This document shows, piece after piece, positions 50,012 to 62,075 of a DNA stretch of 64,000 bases (positions are counted from its first letter, which is position 1; each line of letters starts with the position of its first letter). This stretch comes from Sympetrum striolatum (taxonomy: Eukaryota > Arthropoda > Insecta > Odonata > Libellulidae): the NCBI GenBank assembly GCA_947579665.1, contig OX388345.1:69431454-69495453 (forward strand), in the 5' to 3' direction. The notes beneath the pieces are model-generated. The model saw only the letters and a list, made by a program, of their open reading frames with translations, did no database searches and was not told where the DNA came from. Position numbers and translations under genes: made by a program.

Positions 50012-53000
50012 TCTCAAACTGAAAAACTGTCGGAGGAACGGTGTCGAGAATTTGCTCCGCGGTAACGTCATTGGGAACGGGGCAAAAAGAGGGCGCTCTG
50101 AACTAACGAGCCGAGTTCGACGAAATTGTTTTATTAATAATGCCGAGCCAAGCGCCAATTTCGCGTAACTAACCTCAAAAACTTGGGAGTTGGTCGTGGG
50201 AGGGGACAGAGAGTTTGGGCCCGGAAAATTAAGAGGGTCTTTATGGCGTAAACGAGGACCAAAGGTTAGAAGTTTGGGACGGGGTGATAGCGGAGCAGAT
50301 GAAGGGATGCGGGAACGCCCGGAGCAAGGGAAAAGGACGGCAGAGCGGGATTGGGTTTTGGAAAGAGCGTGCGAGATGAAATTGTACGATGCCGTGTTGT
50401 TAAGGTGAGGGAAGCTGACGAAGGAGATTGCCCGGGAAGCATTACGAAATCAGTAAGCGGGCGACTCGGGTCTAACAAGGGGGAATCGCGGAAGAAATTC
50501 AGAGTAATGAAACGCGAAGTTGCCGAGCTCGGGGGATGCTGATTCGGCCGAAGAAAAGCGACGGCGTTAGTACGCCTTTTGAGGAATTCAGTTATTTGTC
50601 GCGCATAAGAGGACGTAAGGGGAATTCTTGAAGAAACTGTTCGTAACAAACATAAAATAACTTTGGGAGTTATTCGTAAGCGTGGATGTTTAAAATTAAT
50701 CTTAATGAACTGAATTATAAACGAAGCCGTGGTTTTAAATTGAGTAAAACGATTGGTTTTAAATCAAAACGAAGAAGGATTTGTATATAAAAAGAGATAT
50801 TAATAACCAAAAGTTTAATTTTATCAGTAGAATTGTCTTGATAGCTTATAAATAGGCCTTAATGTTATCTTGTGGTCTCATTTCATTGTAACTAACATTA
50901 TTTGCGTTAATTCAAGTGTTTCAAATGTGTACATTTAAGTAATCTTACCTCTCCTGGGAATGGAAATTTCTATCCTTCGATGTCGTAAACTGTGGGAAAT
51001 CTTTGTTAATGTCATTTGGCTTAGTATGATTTTATTTGACACCCATTTGTGTTTCCGCTACCTTGCAGCTGTCTCATAAGTCACTCCAAAATTCCATCAA
51101 ATCCGCTAATGTTCTTCGAGGGCGAATAAGTCCGCCAGATTTTTTGAATTATGTACATAATCCATCCCCTCGACATAACAGACGGCGCCCTATCATTCCC
51201 CCACTTCCCAAGCGAACCCTTTTCAGAATCACCCAAAACAAGCAACAAACTCCTTCTTTCTCAAGCCCCCGACTACGAATCCTTCAATAAGTCCTCTCTT
51301 TTTCTTCATTCCTCTATTCAAATCCAATACTCCCGGTCACGTGACCTCCCACAAGGAGGGGGAATAAAAAAGAAGGCGCCGCGTGTGCCAGGCACGGATC
51401 CCTGGGGTGCTCACGATAGGCGTTGAGCCCCGAAGTAACGATCAGATCACACCACTCGCAACCCATTCTCATTCGTACCTATCAATATCACAATCTCCCG
51501 AATAATATCATGCCCGACTCATTTCCCCTCTGCTCTTTTCGACCCCTTTTCATCCCTTGCTCTAATTTTTTTGTTCCCCGGTTCGACTTGCTCTATTCCG
51601 CCCTCTGATTCCCTTTCATATCGCTCATTTTCATCTTTTTCGCGCTTCTGTCTTCGTGCCTCTTCTTATTGCCATTTTCCGATTTGCGATTTCCCCTTGT
51701 CCTGCCTCTTCAACGCTATCTGCCGAATTTTTTCATGGATTCATATTCTTCTTTAACCTCTTCAACTTTTCCTCTCTCGTTTGTCTCATTTTCCTCCTAA
51801 GGATATAGAATAGGTTATCCTCTTCATTCTTTTTCCTCGAACATTTCGTCAATACTTTGCTATGTCTCTGTTATATAGTACATATATAACTATTGTTATC
51901 CAGATCGCTATTCTTATTCTTTATTAAATCATTATATTTTGGCTGATAAAATATCATACTTATATCCCTTGCATCATTAGCATTACGTTAATTAAAACCA
52001 ATCCGGTTGGTACTCAATTTCAATTTATTACAACATCCTATTTTTAAAATGAGTTTTGGAGAATGTCAACTTGGATTGTTTTCATTGCGAATCACTTCTG
52101 GTCAATCTTGTTTAACCATCTTTGTTTTCTTTGTATTCATTTTATTTCTTTTCCATTACGTTCCTTAGTCTTAGTTCCTTAGTACTTTATTGTTCTTTCT
52201 CATATAATTACGCTCTAAGTTTACCGTTTTCTAAAAGATCCTGGTTTCGGGCTCTTCCCCTCTAATACTGAAGTCATGCCTTTTTAACTATAATTAGGAG
52301 TAAAAATCACTATTTTCTTCCCTTAATCATATTTTTTATACATATCTACTTCATTTAGTTATTTTATCTTTCTGCCGATTCTATTTCATAAATCTTCTGG
52401 TTCTTTTAGTACATTACACAATCAGTATTCCCTTTGCCTCTTCCATCATAATATTCCTAAAACGTCATCTTCTCGCATTCCTCAACATTCGCTCATAGTT
52501 CCATAACTCCTTTATAGATATAAATTCATATCACCCAAACTTTCTCTCTTCTTAATGATGATACAATATTTTATATTCTTCGATTCCTTTTCCCCTTATT
52601 CCTTCACTAGCTCCAACGTCTTTTCAATCGTATCTCTTTTTCATTTTTTATTATATATATTTTTTATTTATTATATTAATATACTTAACTGCTATTTTAA
52701 AATATTTTCATTATATACTTGATTTTTAGTTATCTTTTTAGAAGCAGCAATTTTCAACTGATAGCTTTCGCATACCTCTTAATTTTTTAATTTATTAACA
52801 TTATATTCTTCCTAAAACCGTCGTATTTTCACCTCATACTATTCCGTCCAATCATTGGCGAATGACACAACCTCCTTTACAAAATTCATATTAAACTTCA
52901 ACATCTTTTCTACTAATTTTCATTAGCATACTGCTTAAATCCTCCTCATTCAGCCATCGATGTGTAACCTCTCATAATTCTCTCTAAGTTCCATGCACAT

Positions 53001-55599
53001 ACTTAACATCATAATCTGTTAAAGCCTCTCCTTAAAAAAAATTAAAAAATCCACGTAGCTTAATTATTGAATTAAAAATAGAATTCTAGTTATAAAAGGT
53101 CGCTGATGAACTTTAAAAGAGAAAGTGTTTAATTAAAATCTATGGCCATAACTAAAGCATGAGAAAGGTTCTTAAAATGCAAGTAACTAGCACCACAACA
53201 ATATTACTAAATTAAGATAGTTCAACTATATTTTGTCTTCTAAGATTAATGCTTCTTCGTCCTTTAAGGACTATTGCATCTATCTATTTCTGGGGTTTCT
53301 GAAGTTTTGTTAAGTGCTGCTCTAACGAAATTTAATGCGGCAAAAACGTAATTTGTGCTATTTATAAATCAACTACTCTTTAAATTATAAACTGTTCATC
53401 GAAACCTATTAAACCGCTAACATATTCCTGATTTAGTTTTAAAATCATATCTTCCTATTAGAGGGTTTTCTGTTTAGGTTATCACTGGGATGCTGATTAT
53501 TCAAATCATTTTAATAATTAACGTCTTTGTAATAAATATCCTAAGAATCGCGTGTCTCCGACAAATCCTGTGTTAGCCTAACGCGGTCGTAACTAAAGGA
53601 ATGCGAAACAACTTCGTTTGTGCTACGTCAATGGAATTAATCGGTAAATTTAAATGTTATTGACATCTGGTCAAAGACTGGAACAGCGCAACGGGTTGAA
53701 TCGAGAAAAATACGTGGGAGTCGGCTCTTTCGACGGAGTAGTAAACGTCACTCTCGCGAGCATTCAAGGAATAATTTCACTGTGGAGGAGGCAGCGTTGT
53801 AAATCCATCAGCGACGATTCCGAATGGCCACTTCAAGAACGGCAAAAAAACGCCGCCGGGAAAAGGAGACTAGAGACGGGAAAATATCTTTATCCGAGAC
53901 ACGAGATAAATCCGATCAAAAGTCCTTTTGTATCGGCGAGAAGTCGAATCGGAAAGCTGGAAGGGAAACTTATACAGGGAGCGAAGAATGGGCGAACGGA
54001 GAGGATTGGGAAAAGAAAACACAAATATTCATACATTAATTTTTTGTTTCATCCACTCTTCGACGTCCCTCCATGAACCATGATGTATTCCGGTCGAGAA
54101 CGTCTATAAACCTATTTTCTCCCAACTTTTGAATGGCGTTCCCTCTAGGAACGAAACGCTTGGTTTTATTTTTCTGGCTTCTTTATTTTCGTTTGAGTTT
54201 TTTCTTTCTCTCGGCGTGGGTGGCTGTGGCGGATTTAAAAGGATTGGAATAGGCTCACAAATCAAACGAGCCGTCCACGCCTTCCCGAGTGAAGTTGTTG
54301 GAGAGGCCTAATGTACAAGGGTGTGGGATTGGCGAGTGGGGAGGAGGGGATGAAATTCAATAGTATTGATTGGAATTGAATCTTATCGGCAGGAATCAAG
54401 AGTGGGAAGGTTTAGCGGGGATGGTTGATTAAGAAAACCTCAAAGGGGGATTCGTAGCTAGTGATTTTAATTATATACGAACAGGTGGACTTTGCCACAC
54501 CATGGCATAATGGGTCCTAAGACAAAATCAATCGCTTTTAAGCAATGATTAATCATAAATCATATCCAATGCAAAATTATATGCAGAAAGCTTCATGTGA
54601 ATATAACATAACTCCTTCAATCATTCAAACTTCATTTTCTTCATATAATTCATCATTTCAGTCAGCTTTTCAATATATTTCCCTTTTTTAACTTGTTCTT
54701 GTTTGAAAATGTAACTCACAGAAAGTTATGATCTCTTGTGTCACATTAGAATTGAAAAACAGTCTTCTATGAAATTACGTGAGAAAAAATGAGTGAAAAT
54801 AACTAAACTGCTTGAGATTTGCTGCAAACTTCATGCTATTAAATTCCTTGGGAAATTCTTAAACATAATTTGTTCCAATATAGATTATGACTAATTTTAA
54901 AGATAAATAAGGGTTTTTTTTAAGTGGACGGCTATTTTCTCCTGGGTTGGGATTGGGGCTTCTCACCTTTCAATGCTAACACTGACACTTTGTTCATCTA
55001 AATTTTTAAAACTATGTTCCGGTTTTGCAATGTATATTTAAATTAGAATTTATCTGGTGCATTCAGTTTAACTCTGGAAAGCCATATTATAATCAACAGT
55101 TAAACCTTCACTGGTATTTGAAATGATAATTAACTTAATACCCGAATGAGAGAGCTTCAACTATTAAAACTATATTTATTTATAGTGCAGTCCATGCTAC
55201 TAAATTCCAGCTACGCTTTATCTTTAGAGTAGTTGATAGGCAAATTTGACTAGGCATTATGATACCTGGCCTCAATCTGGTACTTACTATTACTTACTTT
55301 AGTCATTGTTTTAAACACCAGCGAAGGTTTGTCTATCTATTATAGTGCAGTTTTCTAGAGTTAAGAGCGAGGATTACAGATAAGCTTCTTCTTGAATCTA
55401 CATTTTAATACCAGACCTAAATATTTGTACCTTCAGTCTCCTGACTTGATGCTAATGCGAGCGATTGTTATAACCGCAAAGGTTTTGATGCTGTGACGCG
55501 AGAAACGTTCACAATTGGGTGAAAAGGAAATTAGACAAATAGGGGGTTGTGTTTCCTTCACTTTGGGGTTGCAAAATTACATTTGATGACTGGGTGATA

Positions 55600-55690
55600 A
55601 TGGATAGAGTGACATGGGTTTTTGGGTGGTTTGAGAGTGGGAGGTACGCTGGTTTTGGACCAAACTTCCAAGTGTGTGTGTTGTTTGCAG
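55600..55690 (+). promoter_or_regulatory. Rdl: G/T-rich acceptor region of first alternative exon 3
   Basis: The 90 bases before the exon are dominated by G runs and GT repeats (GGGTTTTTGGGTGG, GTGTGTGTTGTTTGCAG) rather than a C/T tract. G runs and UG repeats are known binding sites for hnRNP H/F-type and CELF/Bruno-type splicing regulators. That role here is inferred. Confidence 0.45.
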
Positions 55691-55758
55691 GTCCACCGGT
55701 CGAAGTGGGAGTTACCATGTACGTGCTCAGCATAAGCTCCCTCTCTGAAGTGAAAATG
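55691..55758 (+). CDS. Rdl: RDL GABA receptor, alternative exon 3 (SLSEVKM form)
   Basis: This 68-bp exon is bounded by TTTGCAG and GTACTAAAG. It completes the Gly codon begun in the previous exon and encodes PPVEVGVTMYVLSISSLSEV followed by KM, ending on a complete ATG codon (phase 0). In known RDL proteins this is followed by DFTLDFYFRQFW, an early beta-strand region of the extracellular domain. The second exon at 57909 encodes the same peptide with two changes (L to V and K to L), so this is one member of the duplicated exon 3 pair known from insect Rdl. Its donor lacks the usual A at +4 and G at +5. Its acceptor region (55600-55690) is G/T-rich with little C/T tract. Both are typical of regulated exons. 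The reading frame continues into the intron for about 14 codons, which look non-conserved. I have not assigned a/b isoform letters. Confidence 0.95.
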
Positions 55759-57908
55759 GTACTAAAGCCTTTTTCTCTTACAATATACGCTCTAGCCTAA
55801 TAACCATGTTGTTGTATTTCCTACCCCTATTCTTTTATATATTAATATGCAAAGAAATAGTGACCTTTATTGAGTTTATACGAAAACCTTCATGATAATA
55901 TGATCACTGTTTTTACATTTACTTATGCTATGAATGAGAAAAAAGTTTTGATATTATATATATTATATATACATGTTTTCATTACACTTCTGTGGGAACT
56001 AGTTTTTCTCAAACCTCTTGTTTTTTTCTGGAATATTCGACATGTTTTTTACTGTCTTTCCCTCTCAAGTTCACTTGTAACGATCACTGAGATGGATGAT
56101 CACTTTTTCCCCCGTGACTTGGTTTTTGTTCCTCTCACAAACTTTTTTCACCTCACTTCAACTATCTCCAGAAATACCTGTGTTAGTATGCTGATCTCTT
56201 CTCTCTGACGTAATATTTTGATTTGTTTTGAGCTCGCGAAATGTTCTTTATTTCCCAACCTGTGCAATACAAACAAATACATCGAAATGATTCACTCACC
56301 CGCGATAGTAGCCCCAAGACGAGCTGCCTTGTAAGTCTTTCAACTTCCCGAATGCTTTTCCCCGAACCATCGTACCTTTCCGTTGCCTGAATTCCTTTGT
56401 GAAGTAACTTCCCCCACCACCATACAATCCCTTGCCGGAATACTGCATTTTTTTCCCCTTGATTGAAAAAATACAACACTTTTCTCAACCTTCACGCCCC
56501 GGAGAAGTATGTTTATATTTCTGATCCACACCCAAGAAGCACGATGTCTTTAATCTTTCTTCCTTTCTCTCTCTCTATATATATATATATTTATATATGA
56601 ATAAAGATTATTACTCTTACACGACCGAAACAATGCACTGTCACCAGTTTTCTGTTCCGACTCCCGACACTTCACAAGCTGCGAAGGGAGTTGAAAAAAA
56701 ATCGAGTCAACTTGAATTTTTCTAAATGATATACCATCCGAACACTTCCTTGATGAGAACTCCTTCCTCGCCGTCTTTTATCGAGAAAAGGGAGGCCAGG
56801 AAAGAAATTCGCTCAAACGACACCCCATTCAAAGTACCCCATACCCGGACACACAAAATGAAGGTACCTCTCTGTTTGTTTAACGTAGAAAATTTCTCCC
56901 GACACAATCTCTCCAAGAGTCCCTTTTCCTAACGACAACACGTTTTTCGTGCCATGATATTTTAATGACGAGAAGCAATTGCCGCATTTTTCTGTTGTTT
57001 TCGTTACCGTTTTGTTTCTCCACCGCTGTTTTTTTTTCGAGCCCCCTTTTTTGCAACTCTCTCGACGGTGCTATGCAGCGAAAAAAAATCACCATCGATC
57101 GGCCACACCCAGATATACTCGACCTCCGACAAAGAACCGCTTAAATAATCCCCTCAGAAAAAATGTCCATCCCCATTCACGAAGAGAGACCAAACTGACC
57201 CACGTCGGAAGTAACAGAGATGCCTCAACTCCGAGACTCAAACAACAGATGATAAACAGACCCCTCTTAACGCCACTCCGACCTCTTTCATGGTGCCTCC
57301 TCCAGGAGGAGGAAAAATAACCAAAATCCAAAACGGTCCAAATACTCCCACCCTTAGCCCTTACAACCGCCGGAGGGCTAAATAAAAAACAACAGAAACA
57401 AACCGAACGTCCTGAAAATATTTAACCCCTTCTCAGTCTGAAACCGCCACGGAAAAAAGATCCCATTTATAGTAGTACCGCATAGTAGAGAACCTGCGCG
57501 GAAACTTTCGCGCACCCCCTCCTCGGAGGGGTATACCCCCACTCACGCGAACTCCTTACCCATTACGACCTTCACTTCCTCGTGATTGCCAACATTCGCT
57601 AATCTCATTTTACTTCAAAATGTGCCATGCGTACGGTATGAATTGAGAGAATTTGGCAATCCTGCATAGAAGAGACTCACTGCATGAGAATGGGGGTGGA
57701 TAATACCAAAGGTGGAGGTGTTCGGAGGTGGGGTAGGTTGTCGATGCTCCGCCCACTGGTACCGAAAAAGGCTCTTTACTACGCGGCACTACTATAACCG
57801 CCTGATATTGGCCCGTATTCTCCTTCCCTCGCCTTTTTAACCTCCCCGACCCTAATCCGCCTGCTCCGCTATTCAAGCTGTACGCTATGTTATGTTGCAT
57901 CTTTCCAG
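55759..57908 (+). other. Rdl: Intron between the two alternative exons
   Basis: 2150 bp of sequence. The left half is AT-rich with a (CT)n(TA)n microsatellite at 56566-56598. The right half (about 56650-57900) is GC-richer and C-rich, including a GC hairpin-like segment at 57515-57540. It is long enough that exclusive splicing cannot be explained by crowding of splice sites. No other exon is recognised. Confidence 0.7.
56566..56598. repeat. (CT)n(TA)n compound microsatellite
   Basis: A short CT run is followed directly by about ten TA units with one interruption. Confidence 0.9.
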
Positions 57909-57976
57909 GTCCTCCGGTCGAGGTGGGCGTGACTATGTACGTCCTCAGTATCAGCTCCGTTTCCGAGGTGTTGATG
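57909..57976 (+). CDS. Rdl: RDL GABA receptor, alternative exon 3 (SVSEVLM form)
   Basis: This is the second 68-bp version of exon 3, bounded by CATCTTTCCAG and GTACTTGAG. It has the same phase and length as the exon at 55691. It encodes PPVEVGVTMYVLSISSVSEV followed by LM, differing from its partner only by V for L and L for K near the end. Because both exons use the same incoming and outgoing phase, including both would add a second PPVEVG block and shift the frame (68 is not a multiple of 3), so they must be used one at a time. Nucleotide differences are mostly at third codon positions, which points to an old duplication held by purifying selection. The donor is as weak as that of its partner. 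Two inverted repeats able to form RNA hairpins follow at 58041 and 58152. Confidence 0.95.
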
Positions 57977-58040
57977 GTACTTGAGTATAATTTTCATAGT
58001 GCTATATACTCTTCCACCCACAACCCCCCTCTCCTTCCCC

Positions 58041-58090
58041 AACGCACGCATACTCGAGCTGCATTAAATTCGAAAAAGTATGCGTGCGTT
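58041..58090 (+). promoter_or_regulatory. Rdl: Perfect 13-bp intronic hairpin 64 bases after exon 3
   Basis: AACGCACGCATAC (58041-58053) is the exact reverse complement of GTATGCGTGCGTT (58078-58090), with a 24-base loop. It lies just downstream of the donor of the second alternative exon in the transcribed strand, so it could form in the pre-mRNA. A splicing role is inferred. Confidence 0.6.
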
Positions 58091-58151
58091 CAAGTCAACC
58101 CTCACAATTCTCCCCTCCTCCCCTTAACATATAATTAACTATAACTCCGAC

Positions 58152-58200
58152 GGGTTGCGGCCACACCTCTCGCGATTGGAGAGACGTATGGTCGCAACCC
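58152..58200 (+). promoter_or_regulatory. Rdl: Second intronic hairpin after exon 3
   Basis: GGGTTGCG (58152-58159) pairs with CGCAACCC (58193-58200). Inner bases continue the pairing (GCCACAC against GTATGGT, and CTCTC against GAGAG), around a loop near GCGATT. The stem is about 20 bp with a few mismatches. It may act with the hairpin at 58041, or be a small foldback element. Confidence 0.55.
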
Positions 58201-58447
58201 TCATAGATGATACGGTGTCGTTGTGGTGTTGTTTTGTTCGATATTGATGTTGATTTTTACTTCCTTCCCTCGTTTTGTGCTAGTGGTTGTAACGAATGAG
58301 ACTCCTCGTTGCGGGGTAGATTCACTTTTCGGAAATGGAGAAAACCCGGAATAATAAAGGAAAAGCTGATAAAAAAGGAAAAATTGAAACGAAAGAAAAC
58401 CCGGCAACGAAGTCTATGATATTATGTTTGTTTGCATAAACCTACTC

Positions 58448-58448
58448 A

Positions 58449-58480
<32 letters not shown>
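58448..58480. repeat. (ATT)n microsatellite
   Basis: About 10 ATT units in a row. It may be a LINE tail remnant, but no LINE unique sequence is attached. Confidence 0.9.
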
Positions 58481-58481
<1 letters not shown>

Positions 58482-61400
58482 ATAAGTGTGTTAATTTGAT
58501 TTTTCTCTCTTTCTCTCTCCTGTTACTGTGTTCTATTTTATAAGAATGTTGTCTATATATATTTATATATATATATGATGGTCATGTATGAAAATGTGAT
58601 TTTTTTTCTTTGGTTCTCCCATATGGACATACCGTCGCATTGACCCTCCCGATACGGTTTGATTTCGTTCCCAAGCCGACTGGTTCATCTCTCTTCTTAT
58701 TTTTTAATTTTACATTGGAAGTTTTTCAGTGCAATCGACGGCTGGATTTGACAGCAATGTTTTTAACATATGTTTTTAATTGGATCGTTACTATAACTCT
58801 CCTTTTGCGAACAATCCAAAACCTAGTCCCTCCAAGAAAGAACCTTTGCCCTTAGCTTATCTTTAAGAAATCATCTTCTCAGCCCCAGAAAAGAAGGGAA
58901 TTTACTTCCTGATTTCATTCAAAGTCGCATCATACACGATATGACGAGCCAAAATATCATGCCGCTACATGCATTCAATCTCCAGCTGACTATCTCTATC
59001 CCAAGAAGCAACATCTAAATAAATATAAAAACCATCCGTTAATAAAATTAAAACACGCTAACTAAAACTACTGCAACACCAACCATGGTTGTCGTACAGT
59101 GACACACAATTTGTTCGTAAAAGAGTCACGTGGTTTCTAAAAAAAAACACACGAACTAAATATTATATATGTGTATACCTTCCAAAATCCCTATTGTACA
59201 GATCCCGTTTCTTCGGGCCAATGGCGTGAGATTGTACACGCCTTGGCTCACTTCTCTTTCCGCTAACGCTTCTGCTAAAGCTTTGTACAAAACGCAAATT
59301 TGGCTTTCTTCGGCCCACGGATTATGTGGCTAGCACTTTTATCTTTCGAATGTAAATGAAAGCACGGCGTAGACATTTCGGTTTTATATTTGATTGAGTC
59401 TGTAGTTATATTTTGTATGGCTGTGAGTGATTAAAAATTTTTGAAAAGTTCCATATATATATATTTATATTTACATATTGGAAAAGTTGGGATTGTTTCA
59501 AAGAAACCTGGTGTATATTTTTACGCATCATCCCGAGATTATTTTGTTTTTTAAGTATAGTTGTTACATACTTAACTTTATTATGACAATTCATCTAGAA
59601 TAATGCTACTCTAATTTATGTAAGCTGTATTTTACTCAGTGTCTGTAAATATTACTGCTGTATGCCTGATAAATATTTTCTTGGGAGTGTTCGACCGGAT
59701 ATATTTATATACTTTTGGTTTATTTTTTAAATATTACCCGTAGTTTAAGAGAAGTTGCGACCAACGTCCTCATGGAAATGAATGCCCGATTATTTCCGTG
59801 AACTAAACTAAATCGATCTTAAGCATTGGCATTGGTAGGTCTTTAACCCGCGTACGTCATAAGCGGCAAGTTATTTTAATTAAAAAGGGAGCTTTTATTA
59901 ATGTTATAAACCGATTAAATAAACTTAAGAAATCTTCTTTCCTAAAATTCCACAACAGTCAGAAAAAAATTGAAATTGCTTCAGCTGCTATAACAGACCA
60001 ACATCGTAAATTTCCCCCTGAAGTCATTTTCAGATTCACAAAACAGATTTCAGAGAAACTTTTGCTCGTTCAAATTCGAATTAGTTCCCCAACAGTCCTT
60101 GAGTCATTTTCACATTGTCATGGGGCCTCTAAAAAATTGCATGCCCTTTATCCTATAGGAGTCCCAAACATCCATTCCTAATCACTCAACGGAGGGGGAA
60201 GATGGAACGCAAATGTCTTGGCGCTTTCGTTGCACAAGGGCGTCGAACAGTTAAAGGAGAGACGTCGGCTCAGATGTCTAGAACCGAGAGGACGTTATCG
60301 TGCCCTTCCAGTTAATGTGGCAATGAAGCAACCAATCAGGGCGTCCAAGATAGCATCGCATCGCCCATTATGCGTGAGTCGTGGCGGCAAATCAGACATG
60401 ACAACGAGCTCTTGATGCGAGCCGATCGTCATGTGATGTCGGAAGCTAAATCTCATCTATACATGGTAGATCATGCCCGTGCTCTGTTTCTCTGATAGAT
60501 GATTTAATTCTGGCAAAATTAAAGATATAGCATGCCGAGAGCTGTGATTTCTTGAATCCTGAAAGGGTTCGATGGAGCATCGCATTTAATTAAACATTTT
60601 CCGTAGAGTTTCCTTATGACAATTATAAAAAGATTAAGATTTTAATTTGTTCACAGCGGTGGTTTTTAACTTTGGAGAACCATGTTTTTTTAATTCCAAA
60701 ACGTCAACGAAGTCGTCTAGTACTTATTTTTCGCTTAGTAAATATTAAATATTACGCTAAGTATTTGGCCAGTCATTCAAGACATAAGATCCAAATAAAC
60801 TTTCCTCAATTTGTATGATAGAATCAGGATCCATTGAGAACTAAAATCTAAGACTATGTTGAACGCCACTGCTTTGAAATGTTGTTTAGGTCTATGATCG
60901 AGGATATATATTCAAAATGAATCCCATCCTTAAAAAAACACGATGCTCTATCCATATCATCCGTCAGCCACCAAAATGAACTCTTTCAGGACCAATTCAT
61001 TTCGCTCCGAACGTAACGAGCGAGGGAAGCGTTATCACCAAGCACTTTCGCGCCAAAAAATGGCGCTGCAATCGGACAGAAATAGTCCCATTCGACGGCA
61101 GCGTGCCTCCCGGTTCTGGGCGCGCCGAGGGAAAGGTTTTCGACGGACCCGGAGCGCCATTTGACTTATCTTCCGATCCCTCCGACCCTCCATTTTGTTT
61201 CCCAAGCGAGCGGCGTCCTTTTTCCTCCATTTTAGCTTGCGTGGCCTCTCCCTTCATTGTCATACGGAGTCGCCACGAGGGCAGGCGAAAGGATGCGATC
61301 GAGGAATTCCCCGGGAGACTGCCCCAACCTTCAAAATAAAAAAGAGCGGTAACGAAGCTGCTCGAGTATGCGCGCCGGGAATATTTTCGACCGGCTTTTT

Positions 61401-61894
61401 TTATCTTCCGGGAAATAAATAGCGCGACGAAAATACTCGTCCCCGCATGGCTTTTGAAAAAAAGGCGGTCTTCCCGGGCCGGATCCTTTATATTCCTCCA
61501 CCGCTCGCCGTAGAATAGGAGTGGAGAGTTTGTGACGCTCATTTGGTAGAAGGAGTAGAGTTCCCTGTTTCTCTCCCGCCCACTCCCTCATTAACCCTCT
61601 AAAAATATTAAAAAAGCTCCCATGTTTTTTATCATACTGAGTTTCCTTCCTCTAAAAGCAAGGTGGATCGGCCCTGATTGTGACGCAGGACGGCCATTGC
61701 AGTTTTTCCCATGACTACCGATGTCAACATAATCTCTTCTCTCTTTTGGGTCATCCCAAATATCTGCATCATTTTATATATATGAAATATTTTTATATAT
61801 TATATACATATATATACCCGCAGCTATCGTGTTCTTACAGTAATATCCTGCAAGAGTATATATGCCTATTTGTTTTTTGATTTTTCTCTTATTA

Positions 61895-62075
61895 AATTAA
61901 TATTTTGGTTGAATGATTTTTGGTGCCAAATGTATTGCATATAAGTATATCACCACCATCACCTCCCATTATGCCATCTTCATTACGTCCATCACGGTTG
62001 CTGTGAATTCCCAATGTGTCGGCTATTTTGTGGACTCCATTCTTTCCCTGAGTCGCCTTGCCTCTTTCCCAGTGC
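61895..62075 (-). mobile_element. Possible LINE endonuclease fragment
   Basis: The minus strand is open and includes LGIHSNRDGRNEDG and then GDILICNTFGTKNHSTK. This resembles the late APE-type endonuclease region of non-LTR retrotransposons (GRNE-G, then D-LI-CNTFF, then HK-TW). The match is short and from memory. Just to the right (62075-62150) is a very GC-rich segment with short inverted repeats. Confidence 0.45.

Noticed and set aside
55759..55800. Read-through of the first alternative exon into about 14 more codons
   Set aside because: Known RDL continues DFTLDF after the Met. The read-through peptide is unrelated and follows a GT donor.
60997..61542. 181-codon open frame on the minus strand
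   Set aside because: It lies in a GC-rich island with an equally open opposite strand, and its protein has no recognisable features.
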